Source: Microbispora sp. H13382
GTDB taxonomy: Bacteria; Actinomycetota; Actinomycetes; Streptosporangiales; Streptosporangiaceae
Length of the DNA stretch: 64,000 nt
Direction of reading: 5' to 3'
Assembly (NCBI RefSeq): GCF_014161445.1
Contig: NZ_JABBXA010000029.1
Span: 1 to 64,000, forward strand
Positions 1 to 7,538 of this stretch are shown piece by piece (positions within the stretch are counted from its first letter, which is position 1; the number at the start of each line of letters is the position of its first letter). The notes under the pieces were generated by a model. It was given only the letters and a program-made list of their open reading frames with translations. It did not search any database and had not been told where the DNA came from. The position numbers were made by a program, and so were the translations under genes.

Positions 1-132
1 ACCTCCGAGACCCAACGCCGCGCCGCCCTACCCGCCTGGTTACACACCTACAATCACCACCGCGGCCACACCGCGCTGAACGGCCTACCACCCGCCAGCC
101 GCGTACCCAACCTCATGGGACAGAACACCTAG
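1..132 (+). mobile_element. IS481-type transposase, C-terminal end only
   Basis: This is the last 43 codons of a DDE transposase whose start lies outside the window. The visible peptide carries the C-terminal signature of IS481-family integrase-core proteins: a tryptophan, then YNHHRGHTALNGLPPASRV, and an end close to GQNT. The stop (TAG, 130-132) overlaps the stop of the convergent DedA gene in the palindrome CTAG. No terminal inverted repeat is visible after the stop, so the right end of the element is either missing or buried in the DedA 3' region. Whether the upstream part is intact cannot be seen. Confidence 0.8.
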
Positions 133-734
133 CGCATGCCGCGGTGCCGCCGGACGCGCCACACGACCAGGGCGGTCACGACGACCGCGGCGAGAACGGC
201 CGCGACCACACCGCCGACGGCCGACTGCACCTGCTCGTACGCCGCCCCGGCGAAGAAGCCCAGGAGGGTGTAACCGACTCCCCAGAGCACCCCGCCCAGG
301 ACGTTGAACAGGAAGAACCGCCGGTAGCTCATACGCGAGACCCCGGCCAGGGTCGGCATCATGGCGCGGAGGAACGCGGCGAACCGAGCGAAGAACACCG
401 CCTGAGGACCCCACTGGCGGATCAGCACCTGGGCCCTCTCCACGCGGTGGCCACGGCGGCGCAGGACCCGTACGTTCAGGACCGTGGGGCCGAGGCGACG
501 GCCGATGAAGTAGCCCACACTGTCGCCGGCTATCGCGGCAAGCGTCACCACGAGCCCCACCCAGTACACCGACAGCCTGCCCTGACTGGCGAGCACGCCG
601 CCCAGCACGGCGGCCGTCTCCCCCGGCACGACGAACCCCACGAACAACGCGTCCTCGGCGAAGACCAGCGCCGCCACGACCGCGTACAGCACCGTCCCCG
701 ACAGGCCCCAGAGCCAGTTGATGATCGCGTCCAC
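129..734 (-). CDS. DedA family membrane protein
   Basis: This 201-aa integral membrane protein belongs to the DedA/SNARE-associated family (PF09335). These proteins act in the cytoplasmic membrane in envelope homeostasis, and recent work ties some members to lipid-carrier flipping. The N-terminal half carries the family pattern with FVVPGETAAVLGG and, later, GDSVGYFIGRRLG. The middle has FFARFAAFLRAMMPTLAGVSRMSYRRF in spaced blocks, the arginine-rich re-entrant signature. About four to five hydrophobic segments are visible and the tail is basic. I chose the GTG at 734 because GGAGG lies a few bases upstream; longer in-frame starts add a poorly conserved Arg/Pro-rich stretch. The gene is convergent with the transposase remnant and shares its stop region. 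Confidence 0.88.
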   Translation of the reverse strand: MDAIINWLWGLSGTVLYAVVAALVFAEDALFVGFVVPGETAAVLGGVLASQGRLSVYWVGLVVTLAAIAGDSVGYFIGRRLGPTVLNVRVLRRRGHRVERAQVLIRQWGPQAVFFARFAAFLRAMMPTLAGVSRMSYRRFFLFNVLGGVLWGVGYTLLGFFAGAAYEQVQSAVGGVVAAVLAAVVVTALVVWRVRRHRGMR

Positions 735-1045
735 CCGTCCTCCATGCGCCTCCCCGTTGTCGTGTCCCCGAGGAGGCGCGCGTACGCGCGCCGCAGGCCG
801 GGCGTGGTTCACCCAGCGTGCCGCCCGGACCGCCCGGTCAGGCGTCCATGCCCCTGCGGAGCAGGGCCCATGCCCGCGCGGACGTGCCCCGCTGAGACAC
901 CCGCCCCCTGGAAACGAAGGAACTTTGCACGCGGACGGGCACAGGCACGACCGGCCTTCACGCCGACCCGGGCATACGTGAGGGGCGCCGCCCCTCCAAC
1001 CGGGAGAGTGCACGGCGGCCGACCGTCTACAGGAGGAGATGCCGA
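735..1045. promoter_or_regulatory. Intergenic control region between DedA and P450 genes
   Basis: This 311-bp divergent spacer has no convincing gene. It contains a perfect 18-bp palindrome, GGCGCGCGTACGCGCGCC, at 775-792, 41 bp upstream of the DedA start. A second near-perfect inverted repeat, GAGGGGCG-C-CGCCCCTC, lies at 980-996, about 50 bp before the P450 start. The P450 ribosome site AGGAGG is at 1031-1036. The palindromes could be regulator sites, but I cannot assign a protein. Confidence 0.5.
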
Positions 1046-2257
1046 ATGAGCACCGACGAGCAGGTCCTGAGCTACCCGATCCCCAACGACGCGGCGCTGG
1101 ACCCGCCCGCCGAGTGGGCCGAGCTGCGCGCGACGTGCCCGGTGGCCCACGTCACGCTGCCCAGCGGCGACCGGGCGACCCTGCTGACCCGGTACGAGGA
1201 CGTCAAGCAGGTGCTGGCCGACCCGCGCTTCACCCGCCAGCTCAACGCACCCGACGCCGCCCGGTTGTCGGCGGACGGCGGCGGCGTGTTCAGCGGCGAG
1301 ATGGCGACGATCATCCCCGACAGCGGCGAGGAGCACCAGCACTGGCGGCGCCTGGTCGGCAGGTGGTTCACCGCCAAGCGCATGAACGCGATGCGGCCCG
1401 CCATGATCCAGATCGCCGAGGATCTCGTCGACGACATGGTCAAGCGCGGCGCGCCCGGCGACCTCAGGGCGAGCCTCGGTTTCCCGCTGCCGGTCTACGT
1501 CATCTGCGACATGCTCGGCGTGCCCGCCGCCGACCGGGACCGGTTCTCCTACTGGTCCGACACACTGCTCAACCTGACCCGCTACGGCAAGGCCGAGACC
1601 GAGGCCGCCCAGGGCGAGTTCTTCCAGTACATGTCCGACCTCGTCACGGCCAAGCGCGCCGAGCCCGGCGACGACCTGCTGAGCGAGCTGATCACGGCCG
1701 GCGGTCCTGAGAACGGCGGGCTGTCCGACATCCAGATCCTGGTCACGGGCATGGCGCTGCTGGTCGCCGGGCACGAGACCACCGCCAACATGATCGGCAA
1801 GATGGTCTCCATGCTGCTGGCCGACCGCTCCCGATGGGAGCGGCTGCTGGCCGACCCGTCGCTGATCCGCACCGCTGTGGAGGAGTCGCTGCGCTTCGAC
1901 GCCAACTCCGGCTTCGGCCTGCCCCGCTACCTGAACGCGGAGACCGAGGTCAGCGGCACGATCCTGCCCCGCGGCACGACCGTGGTGTGCAGCATGGCCG
2001 CCGCCAACCGCGACGAGACCGCCTTCGAGAACGCCGGCGAGATGGACCTGACCCGCAGCCCGAACCCCCATTTGTCCTTCGGCTCCGGCGCCCACTCCTG
2101 CCTGGGGCAGGCGCTGGCCCGCACCGAGCTGCAGGTCGTCCTGGAGGTGCTGCTGCGCAGGCTGCCGACGCTGGAGCCGGCCGTGCCCGTGGAGGGACTG
2201 GAACGCGTGGAAGGGCTCGCCGTCGGCGGCCTGCGCGAGGTCCCGGTCCGCTGGTGA
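1046..2257 (+). CDS. Cytochrome P450 (bacterial class I)
   Basis: This 403-aa soluble haem monooxygenase is of normal length for the bacterial CYP105/CYP107-like group. Visible landmarks are the I-helix oxygen-activation motif AGHETT (about residues 241-246), the K-helix ExxR (E280-R283), and the haem-ligand loop FGSGAHSCLG with Cys352 as the thiolate ligand. The C-helix pattern HQHWRRLV is also present. The ATG at 1046 follows AGGAGG at a good distance. The downstream ferredoxin, 41 bp away, is its likely electron donor, so the pair would need only a ferredoxin reductase from elsewhere. The substrate cannot be read from the sequence; no biosynthetic genes flank it, which points to xenobiotic or tailoring oxidation. 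Confidence 0.95.
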   Translation: MSTDEQVLSYPIPNDAALDPPAEWAELRATCPVAHVTLPSGDRATLLTRYEDVKQVLADPRFTRQLNAPDAARLSADGGGVFSGEMATIIPDSGEEHQHWRRLVGRWFTAKRMNAMRPAMIQIAEDLVDDMVKRGAPGDLRASLGFPLPVYVICDMLGVPAADRDRFSYWSDTLLNLTRYGKAETEAAQGEFFQYMSDLVTAKRAEPGDDLLSELITAGGPENGGLSDIQILVTGMALLVAGHETTANMIGKMVSMLLADRSRWERLLADPSLIRTAVEESLRFDANSGFGLPRYLNAETEVSGTILPRGTTVVCSMAAANRDETAFENAGEMDLTRSPNPHLSFGSGAHSCLGQALARTELQVVLEVLLRRLPTLEPAVPVEGLERVEGLAVGGLREVPVRW

Positions 2258-2298
2258 CCCCTGACCACAGAGGCTCGATCGGCAAGGAGGACATGGAC

Positions 2299-2499
2299 AT
2301 GAAGGTCGTCGTCGACGAGGCGAGGTGCTGCGGCGCCGGCCAGTGCGTGCTGATCGCACCGGAGGTGTTCGACCAGCGCGACGAGGACGGCGTCGTCGTC
2401 CTGCTGGAGCCCGAGCCCGCCGAGGACCGGCACGACGCGGTCCGCGAGGCCGCCGCCGTCTGCCCCGCCGCCGCCATCCAGGTGGACGAGGACGCCTGA
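2299..2499 (+). CDS. [3Fe-4S]-type ferredoxin for P450
   Basis: This acidic 66-aa ferredoxin of the type commonly paired with actinomycete P450s would pass single electrons from a reductase to the haem protein. The cluster ligands sit in the N-terminal CCGAGQC segment and in a C-terminal CP. The residue where a fourth ligand would be is alanine or glycine, as in [3Fe-4S] members. AAGGAGG at 2284-2290 favours the ATG at 2299; another ATG at 2293 is only two bases from it. The gene is co-directional with the P450 and ends just before a strong hairpin terminator. Confidence 0.9.
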   Translation: MKVVVDEARCCGAGQCVLIAPEVFDQRDEDGVVVLLEPEPAEDRHDAVREAAAVCPAAAIQVDEDA

Positions 2500-2534
2500 A
2501 CCCCCATCGCCTCTGACCCGGGAGCACGCCCGAT

Positions 2535-2566
2535 GGTGCCGGGACGGGACGATCCGTCCCGGCACC
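2535..2566. terminator. Strong bidirectional hairpin terminator
   Basis: A perfect 13-bp stem (2535-2547 paired with 2554-2566, starting GGTGCCGGGACGG) closes a 6-base loop. It lies between the convergent ends of the ferredoxin and the YVTN-propeller gene, so it can end both transcripts. There is no U-tract, which is usual in high-GC actinomycetes. Confidence 0.85.
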
Positions 2567-2574
2567 GGGGGGCC

Positions 2575-3834
2575 TCAGCCGGCGGCCGGAGGGATCCAGC
2601 CGGCCGGGACGCGGGCGATGCGTACGCGCTGCGGGTGGTCGCCGACCGGCACCGAGGTGATCTTCTGTCCGGTCGCGAAGTCGATGGCCGTGACCCGGTC
2701 GGCGCCGCTCTCGGAGATGACGCAGGCCCGCCCGTCGCCGCTGACGGTCGCCCAGTAGGGCTTCGAGGCGCTCACCAGCGGGCCCTCCCGCAGCGTGGCC
2801 CGGTCGACGACGGTGGCGTAGTCGTCCATCGTCCCGGCGACGCACAGCTTGTCGCCGGCGGGGTTGATCGACAACCCGTGGTGCCGGGAGTCGTTGACCC
2901 AGGTGGTGCGGTCCTCGCTGGTGGCCGGGTTCTTCGGCAGGGTCTTGATCCGGGTGATCGTGTCGGTGGCCGTGTCGTACTCGGCGAAGCCGTTGAAGAA
3001 CGAGACCTGGAAATACAGCTTCGACTCGTCCGGGGTGAGGACGGCGGGCCGCACCGCGTCCGACAGGTCCTTGCGGCCGAAGGCGTCCAGCCGGTCGCGC
3101 ATGTCGATGGTCCTGACGACCTTGTACGTCGAGGCGTCCGCGATCGTGATGTGGCGGTCGCCCTTCAGCCAGTCCTGGGACGGGCTGTCGAAGTCGTTGT
3201 TGACCTCGCCGATCGACATGTTCCAGATGTACCTGCCGCCGCCGGTGAAGATGTTCTCGTGCGGCTTGTCCCCCGTGCGGAACGAGCCGAGCTGCCTGCC
3301 GGTGGCGATGTCCAGGACGTGCACGGTGTTGGAGGTGGAGGCCGACACCGCGACCCGGGTCCCGTCGGGGGACACGGCCATGTGGTCGGCGCGGAAGCCG
3401 GAGACCGGGAAGCGCCATCTGATCGCGCCGGTGGTCAGGTCGATGGACACCACGTCGGCGAAGCTCGGGCGGGAGACGACCATGGCCGTGCCGTCCGGGG
3501 TGGCGTACATGTCGTCGACGAACTGGTCGTGCCCCTCGCCCGGCCCCTGCCGGATGCCCAGGAAGAAGGCCAGCTTGATGGGGTTGAGGTAGATCTCGGC
3601 CAGCCGCCGGGCCTTGTCGGGGATGACGTCGATCCGGCCGATCCTGGCGAAGTCGCCGCTCGACTCGATGACGTCCGCGGTGCCGTCCCAGTTGTTGCCG
3701 ACGAACATCACCTCGCGCGGTCCGTCGGCGGCGCTCGCGGGAGCGGCCGGAACGCCGCAGACGACGGCGCCTCCGACCGCCACGGCGGCGGCGAGCAGGG
3801 ATCTGCGCAGGCGTGCGAGGGCCGAAGCGTGCAT
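2575..3834 (-). CDS. Secreted YVTN-type beta-propeller protein
   Basis: This 419-aa exported protein has an N-terminal signal with an arginine pair (LRRSLLAAAVAVGG) and an APASA-AD-like cleavage site near residue 34. The remainder is built from propeller blades of the YVTN/lactonase-like kind: repeated phrases such as VDDMYATPDGTAMVVS, HMAVSPDGTRVAVSAS and HGLSINPAGDKLCVAG, each followed by a conserved aspartate and V(I)D. Such proteins usually bind or scaffold at the cell surface; an enzymatic role is not evident. I chose the ATG at 3834, preceded by GGAGGAAGCAC; a longer reading frame exists but lacks signal-peptide logic. It is divergent from a TetR regulator and probably controlled by it. 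Confidence 0.8.
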   Translation of the reverse strand: MHASALARLRRSLLAAAVAVGGAVVCGVPAAPASAADGPREVMFVGNNWDGTADVIESSGDFARIGRIDVIPDKARRLAEIYLNPIKLAFFLGIRQGPGEGHDQFVDDMYATPDGTAMVVSRPSFADVVSIDLTTGAIRWRFPVSGFRADHMAVSPDGTRVAVSASTSNTVHVLDIATGRQLGSFRTGDKPHENIFTGGGRYIWNMSIGEVNNDFDSPSQDWLKGDRHITIADASTYKVVRTIDMRDRLDAFGRKDLSDAVRPAVLTPDESKLYFQVSFFNGFAEYDTATDTITRIKTLPKNPATSEDRTTWVNDSRHHGLSINPAGDKLCVAGTMDDYATVVDRATLREGPLVSASKPYWATVSGDGRACVISESGADRVTAIDFATGQKITSVPVGDHPQRVRIARVPAGWIPPAAG

Positions 3835-3920
3835 GTGCTTCCTCCGGGGGGTGGGAGGTGGGCGGTGAGCGAGCATGGCCGGCCGAGGGTCCGCGCGCCT
3901 TCGGCGCGTGGACTCGCACA

Positions 3921-3946
3921 AGTCTGAACATTTCAATATTCAGACT
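3921..3946. promoter_or_regulatory. Inverted repeat, candidate TetR operator
   Basis: AGTCTGAA at 3921-3928 is mirrored by TTCAGACT at 3939-3946 with a 10-base AT-rich spacer. It sits between the divergent propeller gene (start 3834) and TetR gene (start 4021), which is where an autoregulatory TetR site is expected. Confidence 0.6.
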
Positions 3947-4020
3947 GTGTTACTGGATAGTAGGCACCTCTGACCTCCGCTACAAGGCCCAAAATTCATG
4001 ACAACGGAGCGGAGGGCGCG

Positions 4021-4719
4021 GTGGCGGGCAGGATCACACCGGCGGCGGGCCGGTACGGCGGCAGGCCCGCGGCGGAACGGCAGGCCGAGCGCCGCAGGCG
4101 CTTCCTGGAGGCGGGCCTCGACCTGTTCGGCGCCGGGCCCGGCTACCGCGCCACCAGGATCACGGACGTGTGCCGGGCCGCCGGGCTGTCCAGCCGCCAG
4201 TTCTACGAGGAGTTCCACACGCTGGAGGACCTGCTGGCCGAGTTGCACCTGTACGTCAACGACGTCGCGCAGCAGGCGGTCCTCGGCGTACTCCCCCAGG
4301 TGCGGCACCTGGAACCCATCGAACGCTGCAGCCGGCTGTTCCGTGCGTACGCCGCCGGGGCCACCGCCGACCCCCGCCACACCCGCATCGCCTTCGTGGA
4401 GATCATCGGCGTCAGCCCCCGCCTGGACCGCCAGCGCCTGGACCGCCGGGCCCGCTGGATAGCCTTCCTGTGCGAGCAGCTGGACGACGCCGCGGGCCGC
4501 GGCGAGATCCCCGCTCGCGACTTCCGCGTCACGGCCGCCGCCTTCATCGGTGCGATCAACGGCCTCATGCACGACTGGGCCGTCGGCTGGGTCGACGCCA
4601 CCCTCGACCAGATCGTCGACGAGCTCCTGCTGATGCTCCTGGGCCGCCTCCAGGTCCCCGGCGAGACCGGCCCCGCCGGTGCGGCTCAAGACGTTCCGGC
4701 TCAGGACGTTCCGCGATAA
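4021..4719 (+). CDS. TetR-family transcriptional regulator
   Basis: This 232-aa repressor-like protein has an N-terminal helix-turn-helix (about residues 24-66; ITDVCRAAGLSSRQFYEEF) followed by an all-helical ligand-binding region. The GTG at 4021 has GGAGGG upstream with about seven bases of spacing. The gene is divergent from the secreted propeller gene, and an inverted repeat lies between them, so control of that neighbour and of itself is the simplest reading. The C-terminus contains a short duplicated AQDVPAQDVPR stretch, unlikely to be functional. The ligand is unknown. Confidence 0.88.
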   Translation: MAGRITPAAGRYGGRPAAERQAERRRRFLEAGLDLFGAGPGYRATRITDVCRAAGLSSRQFYEEFHTLEDLLAELHLYVNDVAQQAVLGVLPQVRHLEPIERCSRLFRAYAAGATADPRHTRIAFVEIIGVSPRLDRQRLDRRARWIAFLCEQLDDAAGRGEIPARDFRVTAAAFIGAINGLMHDWAVGWVDATLDQIVDELLLMLLGRLQVPGETGPAGAAQDVPAQDVPR

Positions 4720-4804
4720 GCAGTGGCGGCCCCTCCACCATGGCGTGAGATCCTGCGTCCACCCCGAGATCGAGCCAGGCGGCGGAGGCCGAGGAGACGA
4801 CGTC

Positions 4805-5060
4805 ATGAGCGACAAGACCGCCCTCGGCGACCGCATGAAGGCGTACGAGCGCGTCACCAGGAGCGTGCTGCCGCGTCGTCGTCCGGGAGACCGGGCGACG
4901 CGAGACCGGCTACCGGGACGGCCGGACGGGGAAGGCGGAGACCATCCTCACCACACGGTCCTGGTGGGAGGTGCGGGAGGCGTCGCACTTCACCGCGGAT
5001 CCGGATGGCTGGCTCGCCGCCGTGATCCCCGCCCTGCCGTCGCTGACCGCCCGTCCGTAG
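4805..5060 (+). pseudogene. Remnant of a Thg1-like tRNA(His) guanylyltransferase
   Basis: The first codons read MSDKTALGDRMKAYERV and TRSVLPRR, which matches the start of the actinobacterial Thg1 family. These enzymes add G to the 5' end of tRNA(His) or act in reverse polymerisation. The whole catalytic core with its metal-binding aspartates is absent. From about 4881 another frame gives ETGYRDGRTGKAET, TTRSWWEVREASHFTADPD and GWLAAVIPALPSL, resembling the C-terminal end of the same family, and stops at 5058-5060. The two parts are in different frames, so one internal deletion with a frameshift explains what is left. The family call rests on memory of the N- and C-terminal patterns. Confidence 0.55.
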
Positions 5061-5065
5061 ACGCG

Positions 5066-5091
5066 TTGAGTTCAGGATCAGCTGAATTCAA
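5066..5091. promoter_or_regulatory. Operator/promoter of the ArsR-CDF operon
   Basis: TTGAGTTCA (5066-5074) and TGAATTCAA (5083-5091) form an inverted repeat with one mismatch per 9-bp arm and an 8-base spacer. The left arm also provides a -35-like TTGAGT, with CAAAAT 17 bases downstream as a possible -10. The site therefore overlaps the promoter of the downstream sensor gene, as expected for an ArsR repressor. Confidence 0.65.
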
Positions 5092-5112
5092 AATCTCCTG
5101 TACTGTCGAAGG

Positions 5113-5451
5113 GTGCTCACCATCGCTCCCGACGTCGAGGTGCTCGCCCGCTTCGGCCGCGCCCTGGCCGACCCGATCCGCTGCCGCATCCTCCTCGCGC
5201 TCCGCGAGGCCCCGGCCCATCCCGCCGACCTGGCCGAGCTGCTGGGCGTCTCCCGCACCCGCTTGAGCAACCACCTGGCCTGTCTGCGCGACTGCGGTCT
5301 CATCGTGGCCGTGCCCGTCGGCCGCCGCACCCGCTACGAACTGGCCGACGAGCGGCTCGGCCGCGCCCTGGACGACCTGCGCACCGTGGTGATCGCGGTC
5401 GCCGCCGACGGCACCTGCCCCGACGCGGCCGAGGAAGGCTGCTGCCGATGA
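5113..5451 (+). CDS. ArsR/SmtB metal sensor, CmtR-like
   Basis: This 112-aa winged-helix repressor closely follows the mycobacterial CmtR layout. The recognition region reads RTRLSNHLACLRDCG, keeping the two cysteines four residues apart that bind Cd(II) or Pb(II) in CmtR. A third cysteine follows in the C-terminal tail (GTCPD), with an extra CC at the end. Metal binding should release the DNA and turn on the exporter gene, whose ATG overlaps this gene's TGA. An inverted repeat overlaps the promoter. The start is GTG 5113 with little leader. Cd/Pb is inferred from the cysteine pattern; Zn or Co cannot be excluded. Confidence 0.88.
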   Translation: MLTIAPDVEVLARFGRALADPIRCRILLALREAPAHPADLAELLGVSRTRLSNHLACLRDCGLIVAVPVGRRTRYELADERLGRALDDLRTVVIAVAADGTCPDAAEEGCCR

Positions 5452-6140
5452 CCGCGATCTCCCTCGGCCCCACCCCGGCCCGCCGCGACACGCTCCGGCG
5501 GCGCGTCCGGCTCCTGGTGGCCGCCACGATCACCTACAACGTCGCCGAGGCCGTCGTCGCCATCACCGCCGGCACCCTGGCCTCCTCGGCCGCTCTGGTC
5601 GGATTCGGGCTGGACTCCGTAGTGGAGGTCGCCTCCGCCGCGGCGGTGGCCTGGCAGTTCTCCACACCCGAGCACGAGAAGCGGGAGAAGACCGCCCTGA
5701 GAGTCATCGCGCTCTCTTTCTTCGCCCTGGCCGCCTACGTCACCGTCGACGCGCTGCGGACCCTGCTCGGCGCCGGCGAGGCCGATCACTCCACCCCCGG
5801 CCTGATACTGGCCGCCCTGTCGCTGATCGTCATGCCGCTACTGTCGTACGCCCAGCGCCGCGCCGGCCGCGAACTCGGCTCGGCCTCGGCGGTCGCCGAC
5901 TCCAGGCAGACCCTGCTGTGCACCTACCTGTCCGCGGTGCTCCTGGCGGGACTGGCGCTCAACAGCGCCTTCGGCTGGTCCTGGGCCGACCCGATCGCCG
6001 CGCTGGTCATCGCCGCCGTGGCGGTCAAGGAAGGTCGCGAAGCCTGGCGCGGGGACCCCTGCTGTGCCGTCCCGGCGGCCTCGGTCTCCGCACCCGCCGA
6101 CACCGCTCACGACGACGGCTGCGCCGGCGGCTGCCGCTGA
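5448..6140 (+). CDS. Cation diffusion facilitator (heavy-metal efflux)
   Basis: This 230-aa membrane protein of the CDF family would export divalent metal by proton exchange. About six hydrophobic segments are visible. The metal-site helices appear as GFGLDSVVEVAS (about residues 50-61) and ADPIAALVIAAVAVKEG (about 180-196). It is shorter than typical CDF proteins and has no cytoplasmic dimerisation domain; instead it ends in a cysteine-rich tail (DPCCAV and GCAGGCR) that could bind metal. It is translationally coupled to the ArsR sensor (ATGA overlap), so the two form a metal-inducible efflux operon. Confidence 0.88.
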   Translation: MTAISLGPTPARRDTLRRRVRLLVAATITYNVAEAVVAITAGTLASSAALVGFGLDSVVEVASAAAVAWQFSTPEHEKREKTALRVIALSFFALAAYVTVDALRTLLGAGEADHSTPGLILAALSLIVMPLLSYAQRRAGRELGSASAVADSRQTLLCTYLSAVLLAGLALNSAFGWSWADPIAALVIAAVAVKEGREAWRGDPCCAVPAASVSAPADTAHDDGCAGGCR

Positions 6141-6150
6141 CCTGATCCCC

Positions 6151-6180
6151 GCCCCCGGGGCCTCCCTCAGGCCCGGGGGC
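6151..6180. terminator. Hairpin terminator between convergent genes
   Basis: GCCCCCGGG...CCCGGGGGC with an extended arm (one bulged G) forms a stem of about 12 bp and a loop of about five bases. It lies just after the CDF stop and overlaps the last codons of the convergent LacI gene, so it can serve both. Confidence 0.75.
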
Positions 6181-7264
6181 GCGGCGGCGCCGTGCTGTGG
6201 CGGACGACCAGACGGGTGGGGACGAGGTCGGTGCCCGGCCGAGCGGCCCCGCCTCCGCGGATCTGCCGCAGGACGCCCTGGACGCAGCGCCGGCCGACCT
6301 CGGCGAAGTCCTGGTGGACGGTAGTGAGCGGCGGGACGAAGCAGGAGGCGTCGGGGATGTCGTCGAAGCCGACCACGCTGACGTCGGCGGGGACCGCCAG
6401 CCCCCGCTCATGGAAGGCGCGCAGCAGGCCGAGGGCCATCTGGTCGTTGGAGGCGAACACCGCCGTGCAGCCGGGTTCGCCGGCCAGCGCCAGCCCGGCG
6501 GCGTAGCCGGACTCGGCGGACCAGTCGCCGTGCAGCGGCGGGGGCACCGGCCGCCCGGCCTCCTCCAGGGCCAGCCGCCACGCCTGGGCGCGGCGCTGAC
6601 TCGCGAAGGACGTCTCCGGGCCGGTGACGTGCCAGACCGTTTCGTGGCCCAGGCCGAGGAGGTGGCGTACGGCGAGCCGGGCGCCCTCGGCCTGGTCGGT
6701 GTCGACGACGCTGTAGCGGTCTCCCGCGTCGGAGTCCACCACGACGACGTGGACTCCGGGGGGCAGCGTCACCGTGCCGGCGTCGAGGAGGTGGATCTCG
6801 ATGATGACGATGACGGCGTCGACGGCGAGCTCGCCCATCCGGGTGAAAGCGCCCAGCACGTTGTCCTGGGTGGGGATGCCGATGGGGATCAGCGTGATCG
6901 CGTAGCCCTCGGCCGCGGCGTGGGTGGCGATCGCCTCCACGGTGCGGCTGTTGCCGGTCGACGCCAGCCCGAAGAGGATCACGCCGATCGTGTTGAACTG
7001 CCCGTACCGCAGCGCCCGGGCGGCGCTGTTGGGCCGGTAACCCAGCTCCCGCATCGCCGCCAGCACCTGCTCGCGCGTCGCGCCGACGACGCCGGGATGG
7101 CCGTTGGCGACCCTGGAGACCGTCTGGGACGAGACACCCGCGAGCCTGGCCACGTCGGCCATCGAGACCCGTTGCTTGCGCCGCCCGCCGGGGATGCCCG
7201 AGCCGCCCCGCTGCGCCCCGCCGATCGGCGCCGGGACCTGCCGGGCCGGGCCGTCCGGATCCAT
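6167..7264 (-). CDS. LacI-family repressor of the sugar operon
   Basis: This 365-aa regulator has the LacI helix-turn-helix (MADVARLAGVSSQTVSRVANG, starting near residue 35), a hinge helix (NSAARALRYG) and a periplasmic-binding-protein-like sugar domain (VFASNDQMALGLL, VSVVGFDDIP, LTTVHQDF). About 33 extra residues rich in Gly/Pro/Arg precede the DNA-binding part; the start could lie further in. It is divergent from the ABC sugar importer, and three palindromes in the shared spacer match the usual LacI consensus. It probably represses the transporter and beta-galactosidase genes until a galactoside binds. Confidence 0.93.
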   Translation of the reverse strand: MDPDGPARQVPAPIGGAQRGGSGIPGGRRKQRVSMADVARLAGVSSQTVSRVANGHPGVVGATREQVLAAMRELGYRPNSAARALRYGQFNTIGVILFGLASTGNSRTVEAIATHAAAEGYAITLIPIGIPTQDNVLGAFTRMGELAVDAVIVIIEIHLLDAGTVTLPPGVHVVVVDSDAGDRYSVVDTDQAEGARLAVRHLLGLGHETVWHVTGPETSFASQRRAQAWRLALEEAGRPVPPPLHGDWSAESGYAAGLALAGEPGCTAVFASNDQMALGLLRAFHERGLAVPADVSVVGFDDIPDASCFVPPLTTVHQDFAEVGRRCVQGVLRQIRGGGAARPGTDLVPTRLVVRHSTAPPRPRA

Positions 7265-7384
7265 TCCTGTGTCGCTCCCGCCTGCTCGCCCCCGTCGCCG
7301 GAGATCGTACGCCGCGATCCGACCGGATGTGACCCGGGGGCCCTTGACCTCCCGTAGGGCCGGTGCCACCATACCGCAGCAGAA

Positions 7385-7491
7385 GTTTACGTAAACATAA
7401 CTGCGGCGACTCAAGAGATCACCCTTCGCGACGAACCGACCCCACGCTCGTTCGCTCGCGATGTTCACGTAAACACGGTGTTCACGTAAAC
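7385..7491. promoter_or_regulatory. Three LacI-type operators
   Basis: A perfect palindrome GTTTACGTAAAC is at 7385-7396. Two near-identical copies, GTTCACGTAAAC, lie at 7463-7474 and 7480-7491, their centres 17 bp apart. All sit between the divergent LacI gene and the ABC permease gene. The last copy ends just before an in-frame ATG at 7494, arguing that translation starts further down, at the GTG at 7539 after GGAGAGGAG. Confidence 0.85.
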
Positions 7492-7538
7492 GCATGGGAG
7501 CCACGACCGACGGACACGCCGCGGAGAGGAGCGAACCG

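Noticed and set aside
809..3931. A 1040-aa open frame on the minus strand covering the P450, ferredoxin and propeller genes
   Set aside because: It is an Arg/Pro-rich shadow frame of high-GC DNA; the real genes inside have recognisable families and ribosome sites.
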